Positions 35,128-43,988 are shown, numbered from the stretch's first letter. The stretch is 64,000 nucleotides of DNA from Mucilaginibacter sp. OK268 (GCF_900103125.1 NZ_FNJV01000005.1:248001-312000), one strand, 5' to 3'. A program made the numbers and translations. Notes: generated by a model from the sequence alone, not told the origin.

Positions 35128-36504
35128 TTAATATAGTGTGAATTCAACCCTACGGTTTGCCTGACGGCCCGCAGCTGTTTTGTTAGATGCAATTGGTTGT
35201 GTTTGACCATAACCAGTAGCTTCAATACGTGATGCATTAGCACCTTTGCTTACTAAGTAAGATTTGATTGATTCTGCACGGTCTTTTGATAACCTCATGT
35301 TCAGATCTTTAGAACCTGTGTTATCAGTGTGGCCTGCTAATTTCAAGCTGAAGTTTTTGTTGATCAATAAGTTAGCAACTCTGTCTAAGCTTGGTAATGA
35401 ATGGTCACGAATAGTTGATTTACCTAAATCAAACTCCAGGTTTTTGATCGCATCCTTAACAACTCTTCTGTCTTCTTCAGTTACGACAATAACCGGTTTA
35501 GCTAATGGACAACCAGAACCATCTACTTTAGTACCAGAAGGTGTGTTTGGACATTTATCATTAATATCTAAAACTCCGTCGCCATCACTATCAACTGTTA
35601 ATTTAGCAAGGTTAGCATTAGTAGTGTTCAAATCATTTCTTAACTGGTCGTTTTTAGCTTTTTCTGCATCAATTTGTTGTTGCAATGCGGTTTTGGTTTG
35701 TTGATTTTCCCATAAGTATTCTTTACGCATTGATGATACAGGGTTGTGTGTTGCCATTTGAGGCTTTTTACGGCTACCTAAAGCAAATTCCAAACCTATG
35801 TGCGCATAAGAAAATCTGTCGTTACCTGATCCGTAGTTATTAGCATCAAAGTTGTCAGATTGTACAAAGTTAACCTGGTAACCTAAATCAAGGTTTATAC
35901 CAGGAGCAATGTCAAATTTCAAACCAAGGCCAACCGGGATAAAAATTTCTTTAGTAGATTTTCCATCTGCTCTGAAATTGGTTTCCTGGCCACCTGCTGT
36001 GGTGATTTTTTGCTTGTAACTCATATATCCACCACCTACTGTTAAATAAGGCTGAATAAATGGTTTGTCATGGCGCCAGTTAATGTTAGCCAATGTAATG
36101 TTAGCGCTTAATGCGGCAGACCAGTTAATATCGGTAGTAAATGAGCTGTAAATAGAGTTGCCTGAGGCATCTACCTGGGCGCTGTTATTACCTTTTACTT
36201 TACCGCGCAAGAAATCGGCTTGGATGCCTAATGATGGTAAAATCTGGTCTTTAATGTAAGCACCGTACCCTATTTGTTCTGTCGGGTTTTTAAAATCCTG
36301 TCTGCTATTGGTACCAAAAATAGTATAAGGGGTTAACATACCACCGTGCACACCTACCGACCAGGTGCGTAATTTATCGCCACCTGAAAAAGGTTTAACA
36401 TAATCGTAGCTTGAAGCTGTTGTGTCAGGTGATTGGGCAAATAGTTTACCACCTACCATAAGTCCTGTTAGCAGCAGTGTGGTTTTTTTTAAATTTGATT
36501 TCAT
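35128..36504 (-). CDS. OmpA-family outer membrane protein with TSP3 repeats
   Basis: About 458 residues from the ATG at 36504 (M12 of the longest frame, 36537). A signal peptide (KSNLKKTTLLLTGLMVGGKLFAQ) leads into an eight-strand-type beta-barrel (about 35-240), a coiled region (EYLWENQQTKTALQQQIDAEKAKNDQLR), a calcium-binding thrombospondin-3 motif (DSDGDGVLDINDKCPNTPSGTKVDGSGCP) and an OmpA C-terminal peptidoglycan-binding domain (LAGHTDNTGSKDLNMRLSKDRAES). It links outer membrane and cell wall. It stands alone with a terminator at its 3' end. Its upstream region (36505-36972) shows no clear -7 box. Confidence 0.93.
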   Translation of the reverse strand: MKSNLKKTTLLLTGLMVGGKLFAQSPDTTASSYDYVKPFSGGDKLRTWSVGVHGGMLTPYTIFGTNSRQDFKNPTEQIGYGAYIKDQILPSLGIQADFLRGKVKGNNSAQVDASGNSIYSSFTTDINWSAALSANITLANINWRHDKPFIQPYLTVGGGYMSYKQKITTAGGQETNFRADGKSTKEIFIPVGLGLKFDIAPGINLDLGYQVNFVQSDNFDANNYGSGNDRFSYAHIGLEFALGSRKKPQMATHNPVSSMRKEYLWENQQTKTALQQQIDAEKAKNDQLRNDLNTTNANLAKLTVDSDGDGVLDINDKCPNTPSGTKVDGSGCPLAKPVIVVTEEDRRVVKDAIKNLEFDLGKSTIRDHSLPSLDRVANLLINKNFSLKLAGHTDNTGSKDLNMRLSKDRAESIKSYLVSKGANASRIEATGYGQTQPIASNKTAAGRQANRRVEFTLY

Positions 36505-36972
36505 ATCGTTGTGTTTAATTATAGGTTTACTGTTCAATAAACCATACCCCCCTTAGGCAACATTAATGCCAGCAGGATTTCCCTGAAACATGTGCATAGG
36601 GTAAAATTCTGCCAGTTTTTTAAATTTTAGAGCTAAAATTTAAGTATAAACTACTGATAGAACTCATTTTAAGAGATGTAAAAGGACAAAAGAAAAACCC
36701 GTGTTTTAACGGGTAGCAATTGTGGCATATTAACTTTTTGTACCAAATGTTTAATGAGTTAAAAATAGTACAGTCTGTATTAAAAAACTTATTTTTGTAT
36801 ATATTAAGCTATGCAATAATTAACTATAAGTATATTGTTAATAAAAGTTGAAAACCTTGAAGATGAAATTTAGATGAAATTCGAGTTTTATAAGGATTTT
36901 TTGATTTATTATTCAATATCAATAGCAGGTGCGTATAATATGTTATTATAATATAATAATAACATATTATGG
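36505..36972. other. Gene-free stretch upstream of ompA-type gene
   Basis: No gene seen. It holds a terminator (36691-36714) and an all-AT palindrome at 36936-36970 (ATAATATGTTATTAT and its complement) directly after the stop of the DinB-fold gene. The ompA promoter must be here, but I could not find TAnnTTTG on the - strand. Confidence 0.55.
36691..36714 (-). terminator. Terminator insulating ompA-type gene
   Basis: On the - strand ACCCGT...ACGGGT is followed by TTTTTC. It could end the DinB-fold gene transcript (about 260 bases upstream) before it runs into the ompA-type gene. Confidence 0.65.
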
Positions 36973-37803
36973 TCAGGCTATCACCGCGATGGTGTCAAAT
37001 ATTTTTTCTCCCAATTTGATATTACCCCCTAACATTGAATTTTGTATACCAATTTTAGGTGTAATAGCCCTGGTGAAAAGTTTCCAGGCAATATCAGGGC
37101 TGATGCTTACTTTGCAATCAGCCACTTTATTATTTTCCGCAACAAAGCTCCACCCGTCAGCTCCTTTTTGAAGATACCATTTACCGCCGGCTTCACTTTG
37201 GATTGTTATTTCGATTAAAGTATTTTCGGGTGCCTGTACATGGCGGTAAGTATATGGTAACGCATACATAAAAGTGGCTATGCAAGGATAAAAGAGTTCC
37301 CTGTGTATAATACCGGGTTTGTTTACAGCATCGCGTATCTGCTGCTGATGGTGCCACTTTTCCGTATATTCTCGGGCTATATGGAACCAGTTGGCCGATT
37401 GCTCCTCTCCTGCCCAGGCCACAGAAAACCTGGCGTTTGCATAAGGATCTAAGGCGGCTAATTCGTCTATGAATTGTTTACCTGTTGCTTCAAGTAGTTG
37501 TATCAGCAAATTGGGGCTTACCTGCTTCATGGCCTTTACCCAGGTCGCGTTCTGCTCATTAAGATAGTTAACCAGATCCTGGTAGCTGTTGATCACGGGT
37601 GGCGTATCTCCTGTAAATGAATGTTTGGACGAAATCGTACGTACATTGCCATGCAAAAGATGAGCTGCAATATCCTTTACGGTCCAAAGTTTGGCCACGG
37701 TAGGTTTGTCCCAGTCATCAGGCGACAGTGATCTGAGCAGTTCAATAAGCAATTGATCCAGAACCGGAAAAAGGTGTATCGTTTGTATAGGTATGGGGTT
37801 CAT
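36973..37803 (-). CDS. DinB-fold / maleylpyruvate isomerase N-domain protein
   Basis: About 276 residues from the ATG at 37803. The residues read upstream (MNYEPSTM) come from the adjoining hairpin. The N-terminal half has LWTVKDIAAHLLHGN (histidine metal ligand) and the second metal-site region REYTEKWHHQQQIRDA, the metal-binding four-helix bundle seen in DinB and mycothiol-dependent isomerases. The C-terminal half is a sterol-carrier-like domain (GGKWYLQKGADGWSF...ADCKVSISPDIAWKLFTRAI). In Bacteroidota these lack mycothiol partners, so the thiol cofactor is uncertain. Confidence 0.8.
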   Translation of the reverse strand: MNPIPIQTIHLFPVLDQLLIELLRSLSPDDWDKPTVAKLWTVKDIAAHLLHGNVRTISSKHSFTGDTPPVINSYQDLVNYLNEQNATWVKAMKQVSPNLLIQLLEATGKQFIDELAALDPYANARFSVAWAGEEQSANWFHIAREYTEKWHHQQQIRDAVNKPGIIHRELFYPCIATFMYALPYTYRHVQAPENTLIEITIQSEAGGKWYLQKGADGWSFVAENNKVADCKVSISPDIAWKLFTRAITPKIGIQNSMLGGNIKLGEKIFDTIAVIA

Positions 37804-37904
37804 AGTTGATGGTTCATAGTTCATGGCAGCTGCATCCTGAATCCATACTGTTCATAGTAACTGCATCTTCAATCAGTGTCCATGAACCATCAACTATGAA
37901 CTAT
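37801..37904. repeat. GTTCATAGTTCATGG-word hairpin
   Basis: Left arm 37801-37840 and right arm 37857-37904 are imperfect complements built of ATAGTTGATGGTTCATAGTTCATGG and AGCTGCATC-type words. It separates the DinB-fold gene from the OsmC gene and even provides the false upstream start of the former. Confidence 0.75.
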
Positions 37905-37907
37905 CAG

Positions 37908-38339
37908 CTAAACAGCAGGATGTACAAAAACTTTTGATTTAATATCAGCGCCGGCTTTACCTAATGTAGCTGCAACGGAGCAATATTTGGTTAAAGACAG
38001 TTCAACTGCACGGGCAGCTTTATCCTCGTCAATATCACCATATAAATGGAATTCAATTTCAATATCTTCCCATAATGAAGGTTCTTTACCTGCTTCGCGC
38101 TCACCGTTAACTACCATTTTATAGTCTGTCACTTCCTGGCGTTGTTTTTTCAGGATGCTGATCACATCAATGGCCGAACAGCCTGCAAGGCCCATTAAAA
38201 GTATCTGCATAGGGCGAACACCAAAGTTTTCACCACCGCTTTCGGGGCTGCTATCCATTTTTACGGTGTGGCCATTGGCGTCAACCGCTTCAAACCCGAA
38301 ATCACCATGTACACGTTTAAGTTCTATTTTATTAGGCAT
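37908..38339 (-). CDS. OsmC/Ohr-family peroxiredoxin-like protein
   Basis: A 143-residue protein with both redox cysteines: C54 in MGLAGCSAIDVISIL and C120 in SLTKYCSVAAT, in the usual OsmC spacing. OsmC/Ohr proteins reduce organic hydroperoxides using lipoyl or small thiol donors. The region KLKR-type NRDGKE charge pattern and the ALD-like C-terminus match the family. Cytoplasmic. The acidic central helix (GDIDEDKAARAVELSL) is typical of the OsmC rather than Ohr branch, but this is a weak call. Confidence 0.88.
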   Translation of the reverse strand: MPNKIELKRVHGDFGFEAVDANGHTVKMDSSPESGGENFGVRPMQILLMGLAGCSAIDVISILKKQRQEVTDYKMVVNGEREAGKEPSLWEDIEIEFHLYGDIDEDKAARAVELSLTKYCSVAATLGKAGADIKSKVFVHPAV

Positions 38340-38430
38340 ATTGAATATATTGTAACGCTAAGTTATGTATTTGTAAGCGCTTAGTAAAGTACACTTAGGT
38401 CGCTTTGTACTGTTTTTAATAAAAATGATC

Positions 38431-38847
38431 TTAAACTGATGGTTTCCTGTCTTTTACAGGTATCACTAATTTTAAACCCGACCACGTTTCATCAACCGCG
38501 CAAATTTTAATATCAACCAGTCCGCTTTTGAGGGCTGTGCCCCTAACCAGGTCTTCTGTTACATCGGTTATTACCTTGGAGGCCTTTTTGGGCCAGGAAA
38601 CCCATATCATCCCATTGGGTTTGATCTGCTCTTTTAATAATGGCAGCCTGATCAACAACTCATCTTTATTTAAAGTGAAGAAATGTATAAAATCCTTTTC
38701 CGGTCCCGGTGTATCATCAAAATATAGCTCAGATGGCAGATCGGTAAACAAGTCTATATAATGATCGGGTGCATTGATCAGTTTAATCTTGAACCCGGGT
38801 TTGATGCCCAGTTTTTTGGCGAGCGGTGTTCCTGAATATCCGGCCAT
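38431..38847 (-). CDS. DUF3052 family protein
   Basis: 138 residues from the ATG at 38847. It opens AGYSGTPLAKKLGIKPGF and continues HYIDLFTDLP, then IWVSWPKKASKV and VIPVKDR, the order characteristic of DUF3052. Its function is unknown; the family has been seen near stress and antibiotic-resistance genes in some actinobacteria. A longer frame begins at 38994, but its first 49 residues (e.g. LKSVKIDVFLVIFDQF) are read out of the repeated AAGTGTTAAA element and are rejected. Confidence 0.85.
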   Translation of the reverse strand: MAGYSGTPLAKKLGIKPGFKIKLINAPDHYIDLFTDLPSELYFDDTPGPEKDFIHFFTLNKDELLIRLPLLKEQIKPNGMIWVSWPKKASKVITDVTEDLVRGTALKSGLVDIKICAVDETWSGLKLVIPVKDRKPSV

Positions 38848-39242
38848 GATACGATTTGATTTAGGTGGTTTTCTTAATACTTCGTATGGTGAAAAACTTT
38901 TTAAACCTCTAATTTTAACACTTTTCTGCTCAAAAACAGTTGAAAATTGATCAAAAATCACTAGAAAAACATCGATTTTAACACTTTTTAACAAATTTTA
39001 ACACGGTTTTGATGCGTTTTAAAAGGTTTAAAAAGTATTAATTTATTGATTATCAAATAATTATATGTAAAACGGGTGGTTTTTGACCTGTATTTTCCCT
39101 TAACTAAACAGCCCGGATTTCCTTTTGATCAGAAAAACCGGGCTGCTATATATAAAGATACGAAAAATTTGTCTGAATATGAATTACATTGTGGTTAGTG
39201 ATTCGTAATTTCAACTTTAATAAAACCGCACGCTTATGTTGA
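38848..39242. other. Gene-free stretch with the second AAGTGTTAAA element
   Basis: It holds the AAGTGTTAAA element (38902-39040) and a hairpin CAGCCCGG/CCGGGCTG (39109-39145) of uncertain role that has no T-run on either side. The remaining bases are AT-rich with nothing recognised. Confidence 0.6.
38902..39040 (-). repeat. AAGTGTTAAA element, copy B (upstream of DUF3052 gene)
   Basis: A 139-base element on the - strand equal in length and order of blocks to copy A (17215-17352): TAATACTTTTTAAA, TTTGTTAAAAAGTGTTAAA, TCGATG, CAGAAAAGTGTTAAAAT, GGTTTAA. It ends about 55 bases before the DUF3052 ATG, in the same orientation relative to the gene as copy A to the GH15 gene. Confidence 0.7.
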
Positions 39243-40568
39243 TCAAACAGCAGGCTGATTCAGCGTAACCGCGACATTCGACTCTTCTAATTCATTCGCC
39301 ATTTTTTTTCGATAGAAATAAAGATAGGATAAAGTCACCCCGGTTATGCCAATGATACCTACCAGACCTGCACCGTGCACAAAGAAATTGCCCCATGATA
39401 ATTGAGTATGCCCAAATTGTTTGAATAGCAAAATGCAAACGCTGCCCAGGTATCCTGTAGAATCGGCCAGATAGATCATAAAACCCACATTACTTTTGTA
39501 TTTAAACGTGGCGATCAACCGCTCAAAGAAAATAATCGAATAAGGTACATAGGCCAGATAAAGTCCCAATGTTACCATATACATAAAGAACATGCCATGA
39601 ATGGCCCCTCCGATAAATGCCCATGAACCTATACCTATAAGCATAAACCCAAAGCCTATACTCAAGTGCGCGAGCTTAAATGCTTTAAAATTTTGTTTAA
39701 CCAGCATAATGAGCGACATCAGTATTAATACAATAATAGAAACCGGGATATCGATCTGACTGTAGATGCCCGGGTTGTTTTTAAAACCAAAGTCTGACCA
39801 GATCTCCACTTCAAAATTATCCCTGAAATCGCGCATTACGGTGAGCAAAACATAAATAGTAATATTAAAGACAAGACCAGGCAAAAAATACTGTACAAAA
39901 GCTTTCCGCTCTTTGGCCGTCATGGGGAGGCGCTTGGTTCTTTGTTTAATATCTTCTGCCGTAGGCGGAGGCACCTGTTCTAACAGATAAACAAAAAATA
40001 AAAGTGGCAATACAAATAAAGCGCCTACCAGAAAAGGCATCCATTTTTCGGATACATGCCCATGTGTCATCATAAAACGTCCAATGGTTTTAATAACCCC
40101 TGATGAGAAAATGAAGCTGGTGCATAAAACAGCGCCAATAAACTCCGCGCTTTTTCTTCCTTCTATGTAGGTAAAAATCAATCCCCAGATAAGCCCTAAA
40201 GGTATACCGTTAATAAACAGGCAAATGATATTATAAGGAGCCGGAATGATGGCAAAACCAAACATCGCGAGCCAGGATATCAGTAATAAAACAATAATAG
40301 CCCTGGCCCTGCCTTTTGGCTGTATTTCGGCAATGAATTTGATGCCGATGAATTTGCTCAGGGCATAACCGGTAACCTGTGCTATAACAAGCCACACTTT
40401 AAAATCGATTCCCAATAATGGCGATTCCAGATAAGTACCTGCTGTGAAACCCTTGCGAAATGCATAAGTACATACATAAATGCAAAATGAAGCCATGGCG
40501 CATAATACTGCAGTATAGGCCTGCGGTAGCTGCATGAGCTTATTTTTAATTGGGTTTGTTTTTTGCAT
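39243..40568 (-). CDS. DUF5690 family MFS-like permease
   Basis: A 441-residue membrane protein with about 12 hydrophobic helices, including CAMASFCIYVCTYAFRKGF near the start and WLVIAQVTGYALSKFIGIKF. The layout and YAFRK-type start resemble GlpT/UhpT-like organophosphate antiporters; DUF5690 is a Bacteroidota family of unknown substrate. In this position, directly downstream of an HD oxygenase and two TmpA-like dioxygenases, a role in taking up an organophosphonate is the best inference. It begins 8 bases after the stop of the HD gene, so one operon is likely. Confidence 0.75.
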   Translation of the reverse strand: MQKTNPIKNKLMQLPQAYTAVLCAMASFCIYVCTYAFRKGFTAGTYLESPLLGIDFKVWLVIAQVTGYALSKFIGIKFIAEIQPKGRARAIIVLLLISWLAMFGFAIIPAPYNIICLFINGIPLGLIWGLIFTYIEGRKSAEFIGAVLCTSFIFSSGVIKTIGRFMMTHGHVSEKWMPFLVGALFVLPLLFFVYLLEQVPPPTAEDIKQRTKRLPMTAKERKAFVQYFLPGLVFNITIYVLLTVMRDFRDNFEVEIWSDFGFKNNPGIYSQIDIPVSIIVLILMSLIMLVKQNFKAFKLAHLSIGFGFMLIGIGSWAFIGGAIHGMFFMYMVTLGLYLAYVPYSIIFFERLIATFKYKSNVGFMIYLADSTGYLGSVCILLFKQFGHTQLSWGNFFVHGAGLVGIIGITGVTLSYLYFYRKKMANELEESNVAVTLNQPAV

Positions 40569-40576
40569 GGTGTATC

Positions 40577-41173
40577 TTATTGACTGGTAGATCTTGTTGT
40601 TTCTGCCTGCAGTTTCAGCAAATACTGGTAGGTCATATCCTTCATTTGCTGAACATCTGCGGCAAATACAGGTTTATCCGCATCTTTTCCCAGGTCGTCC
40701 CATTTGCGTATTTTAACATATATGGGTGCTAGGGGATCCTTTTCAAATTCGGCAGCTTCTTCGGGTGTCATTTTCCCTCCCTGAAACTCGAGTGTTTTCT
40801 TACTTGCTTCTGATAGCTCGTTGTAATAAGCCGGCTCGACATAAACGAGGTATTTTTTGGCGATCACATGGCTTGATACCAGGCGGGCCATGCTGTGCGG
40901 AAAACCCATATCCATCAGGCATTTACCGCCCAGATCATCGTGGCTCTGCGTTCCATATATTCCCATTTTTTCTTCATCTTCAAAAAAATGACCTATATCA
41001 TGAAAGAATGCTGCCAATACAATCTCGTCATCTTCACCGGCTGACTGTGCCAATTGGGCGCATTGCATCATGTGCATCAGCATGCTTACCCGTTCGCCAT
41101 ATTCCTGTGCGCCATAAGCTTCGTACAAGCTAAATATATGTTCTACTGTATCTTGTATCTGTTGTTGTTCCAT
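40577..41173 (-). CDS. HD-domain diiron oxygenase, PhnZ/TmpB-like
   Basis: A 198-residue HD-domain protein. Its metal ligands line up well with PhnZ: H34, H58 and D59 (FFHDIGHF), H78 (TQSHDDLGG), H102 (SSHVIAKKY) and D159 (RKWDDLGK). PhnZ and TmpB are mixed-valent diiron enzymes that oxidatively cleave the C-P bond of hydroxylated aminophosphonates. Y25 and E27 lie just upstream of H34, where PhnZ uses a Tyr and Glu as an induced-fit lid, although the spacing here is one residue shorter. Neighbouring TmpA-like dioxygenases fit that pathway. A plain HD phosphohydrolase cannot be excluded. Confidence 0.7.
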   Translation of the reverse strand: MEQQQIQDTVEHIFSLYEAYGAQEYGERVSMLMHMMQCAQLAQSAGEDDEIVLAAFFHDIGHFFEDEEKMGIYGTQSHDDLGGKCLMDMGFPHSMARLVSSHVIAKKYLVYVEPAYYNELSEASKKTLEFQGGKMTPEEAAEFEKDPLAPIYVKIRKWDDLGKDADKPVFAADVQQMKDMTYQYLLKLQAETTRSTSQ

Positions 41174-41195
41174 TGCAAATCTGTTTATCTGATTT

Positions 41196-42359
41196 TTAAA
41201 CCAATTGGGTTATCGCCTTGCGTTTCAATACGCGGAGTTTACTTAGTAAACCATCCCTGTCGGCATAGGTACCTTGTAAAAAACGTTCACCGGCAGATCC
41301 GTCATAGGCGCTGCGCCCATGCATTACCCGCTCGTTATCTACAATAAAAAGATCGGTGGCTTCCATCTTGAACTGGACAAAATAGCGCTCATCATCAATC
41401 ATCTTAGCCAGGTGTTGGTACGCCGTGTAGAACGCAGGCATGTTATCTTCATCCACCTCAAATGCCTGTACAGAGCGGTTATTGAACCTCATGGCATTTA
41501 CTTCGCCAAAAACATCAATACCGATAATGGTATCCGTTCTTTCAATCCACTCATGCTCATTTTCAAATCGGAAAGTTACCGGTGTGGTAGACAGTAAATG
41601 AAACATCTGGGGCGAATGCAATTTCAGGTCGGCCATAATCTTAAAACCATCAACCACTACCGAATTACCGCCAACCGCGCTTGATTGCAGGCAATGCAAC
41701 AGTTGCAGCGTTGGCGTAGGGTTGCGATATGGATTATCTGTATGGGCACTTAATCCTAGCGATGTAAATGCCAGGTTACTTGGGTTAACCCTGGTTTTAA
41801 CATCAAACAGTTTTCCGTAATTGGTTTCGCGTACATAGCCAAACAGCTCTACCACCTTGCATACCATGCCTAATTCTGCAGGCACATTACGCAATACAGC
41901 AAAACCATACCTGCTCACATTTTCAAGCCAGGCACACAAAGCTTCATCGCTCACGGATACTTCTGTGTAGTCACCAACTGGAATATTATCATTTAAAGCA
42001 TCATCCCATAAGTTAACGGGCTCGCGTGCTATACGCTGTTCGCGGCGTTCGGCAATAGCAGCTTTCGACAAGCGGTGGTCAAATAACCACTGTGCGCTGA
42101 ATAAACTAGTATGCTCTTCTGTTTCCCAATTGATCTGCACTTCTGTATCATTATTTAGTTCACTGTTTTTTGGACATATAGCCGGATTGATGGCTGGTGT
42201 TTCAATCAGTTTTTGCCCGCTGCTATGAATGGTTGACGGCGAAGGGCAGTTGTCCCTGAGGTACAGATAGGGATATTTGGATACCTCTCCGTTTTTCCAG
42301 TAAACTATCAGTGTATCTGTAGTTTCAACTATTTTTTTGATTCGTGCTGGTATGCTCAT
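41196..42359 (-). CDS. Fe(II)/2-oxoglutarate dioxygenase, TmpA / gamma-butyrobetaine hydroxylase type (active site intact)
   Basis: A 387-residue enzyme. The N-terminal DUF971-like domain (residues 1-95) holds cysteines and histidines in the zinc-binding layout (C38, C62, H83). The C-terminal TauD domain has the iron triad H206-x-D208 in SAHTDNPY and H347 in RVMHGRS, with the 2-oxoglutarate arginine in AGERFLQGTYADRD. Family members hydroxylate quaternary amines such as gamma-butyrobetaine or the phosphonate analogue 2-trimethylaminoethylphosphonate. The adjacent HD gene favours the phosphonate reaction. It is 22 bases upstream of that HD gene on the same strand. Confidence 0.8.
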   Translation of the reverse strand: MSIPARIKKIVETTDTLIVYWKNGEVSKYPYLYLRDNCPSPSTIHSSGQKLIETPAINPAICPKNSELNNDTEVQINWETEEHTSLFSAQWLFDHRLSKAAIAERREQRIAREPVNLWDDALNDNIPVGDYTEVSVSDEALCAWLENVSRYGFAVLRNVPAELGMVCKVVELFGYVRETNYGKLFDVKTRVNPSNLAFTSLGLSAHTDNPYRNPTPTLQLLHCLQSSAVGGNSVVVDGFKIMADLKLHSPQMFHLLSTTPVTFRFENEHEWIERTDTIIGIDVFGEVNAMRFNNRSVQAFEVDEDNMPAFYTAYQHLAKMIDDERYFVQFKMEATDLFIVDNERVMHGRSAYDGSAGERFLQGTYADRDGLLSKLRVLKRKAITQLV

Positions 42360-42413
42360 GTTGTTTTAATTTATTATTGGGGTATTAAAATTTAATGTCA
42401 GTTATTATATTGA

Positions 42414-43568
42414 TCAATCCGGCATTTGTTTTTTCTTGAGCATGCGCAGCTTACTCAAAAGCCCATCCCTATCGGCATAAGTACCCTGAAGGTGTCTTTT
42501 CCCTTCTTTGCTGTCAAAGCTGGTACGACCATGCAGGATGCGTTCATTATCTGTTATAAAAAGTTGACCGGGAAGCATCTTAAATTTCACCTGGAAAGCC
42601 GGATCATCAAGCATGCGTGCAAATGTTTGGTATGCTTTATAAAACAGCGGAATGAGTTGGTTTTCTATCTCAAAAGGTTGAATTGCCCTGTTATTAAACC
42701 TTAAAGAGCATACCTCTTTTTGCGCATCGAGGCCAATAATGGTAGCCTTTCGTTCAATCCAATGGTCTTTATCCCTGAAGCGAAAATTTACCGGTACGGT
42801 GCTCAATAATTCAAAAAGATAGGGATATTCTATCCGGAACATTGTAGCTACCTTGAACCCATCTACTACAATGGTATCGCCACCCTGCACCTGGTTCTGT
42901 AAGCAATGTGCCAAATGCAGCGTAGGTACCGGATCGCGATAAGGGTTATCGGTGCTTGGGCTCAATGCCAATGAGGTATAGGTGAGATTATTAGGATGAA
43001 GCACCGTTTTTTCATTATAAACACGGCCATAATTGGTTTCGCGTATATAGCCAAACAAACGGGCAATCTCTATCACAGCACCACTGTGAATGGGTACATT
43101 ATTTAAAACCGCAAACCCATACCGGCGCACATACTCCAGCCAAACTGTAAGGGAGGTATCATCTTCAATGATCTGCTGATAATCGGCCTGGGGCGCCCCG
43201 ATGCCGAGGGTACTATCCCATAATTCAATAGGTTCAAAAAGCCGGTTCTTCATTTCCCGCTTTTCAATTTCCTGTTTCGAAAGACAATGATCCCGTAACC
43301 ATTTGGCCCCGAATTCGCTTTGATGGCCGTCCTGTTCCCATATAATATTTATCGTATCGTTCTGTACAAGTTCAATATGCGCAGGTCTGATATCGGTATC
43401 AAGTTGTGCAGTTTCGGTTATCTTTTGACCATTTTTATGAATGTTGCGCGGCGACGGGCAGTTATCTCTTAAATAGATATAATAAAAGATACTGGCATGC
43501 CCATCTTTCCATGCAACGGTAAGCCAATTTTTACCCGCGGAATAATTAACGATACTATACTTTTCCAT
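42414..43568 (-). CDS. Paralogous TmpA-like 2-oxoglutarate dioxygenase with iron-ligand His replaced by Ser
   Basis: A 384-residue paralogue of the next gene, aligned over the whole length with conserved LRDNCPSP, VVDGFK, RFNNRA and LQGTYADRDGLLSKLRMLK. The iron motif reads SPSTDNPY where the paralogue has SAHTDNPY, so the first histidine is S205; D207 and H346 (RILHGRTS) remain. The codon is AGC, not a one-base change from CAY. It may be an inactive partner, bind a different metal ligand set, or use another residue; a natural chlorinase would lose the Asp instead. It leads the cluster, about 54 bases before its intact paralogue. Confidence 0.75.
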   Translation of the reverse strand: MEKYSIVNYSAGKNWLTVAWKDGHASIFYYIYLRDNCPSPRNIHKNGQKITETAQLDTDIRPAHIELVQNDTINIIWEQDGHQSEFGAKWLRDHCLSKQEIEKREMKNRLFEPIELWDSTLGIGAPQADYQQIIEDDTSLTVWLEYVRRYGFAVLNNVPIHSGAVIEIARLFGYIRETNYGRVYNEKTVLHPNNLTYTSLALSPSTDNPYRDPVPTLHLAHCLQNQVQGGDTIVVDGFKVATMFRIEYPYLFELLSTVPVNFRFRDKDHWIERKATIIGLDAQKEVCSLRFNNRAIQPFEIENQLIPLFYKAYQTFARMLDDPAFQVKFKMLPGQLFITDNERILHGRTSFDSKEGKRHLQGTYADRDGLLSKLRMLKKKQMPD

Positions 43569-43988
43569 AACAAGCTCATCAACAACATTTACCGGGTCAA
43601 AACTGAGTAAACAGTATTACCAATAATTTAACATTACATTAAGTATTAGGGCTATTTGTTAACAAAAGGTAATGTACTCAAGAGAAAAAAGGAGTCCGAA
43701 GGCCAGGATAAAAGCTAAAAAATGGGATAAGAAAGATTGTTATTTAATAAAAAATTAATATTAAAGTCATAAACCATATTCTCAATAGAAATTAATTATC
43801 ATTACTTGTAGGGTCATTCTTAATTACTTAAATTCATACTTCCTGTTCGGCAACGTACGCCAACTGTAACATTTCCGAACGATTGATCTTTTTTTAATAA
43901 TATATATTATTGATAATCAATATATTAAAATAAAGGCACGTTATTGGCACAATTAAATATATCGATACATTTTAAAACCGGCCGCGCC
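43569..43988. other. Gene-free stretch between the dioxygenase cluster and the ABC-type permease
   Basis: No gene was seen. A weak inverted repeat GTTCGG (43845-43850) and CCGAAC (43875-43880) is the only structure noted. The promoter of the dioxygenase operon and of the permease must both be here; no clear TAnnTTTG box was identified. Confidence 0.5.

Noticed and set aside
36936-36970. Operator or origin signal in the AT palindrome
   Set aside because: It is an A/T-only palindrome with no nearby initiator protein boxes; chance is too likely.
40577-43568. Carnitine or gamma-butyrobetaine biosynthesis genes
   Set aside because: The dioxygenases resemble gamma-butyrobetaine hydroxylase, but the neighbouring HD oxygenase and permease fit phosphonate use better; left as an alternative only.
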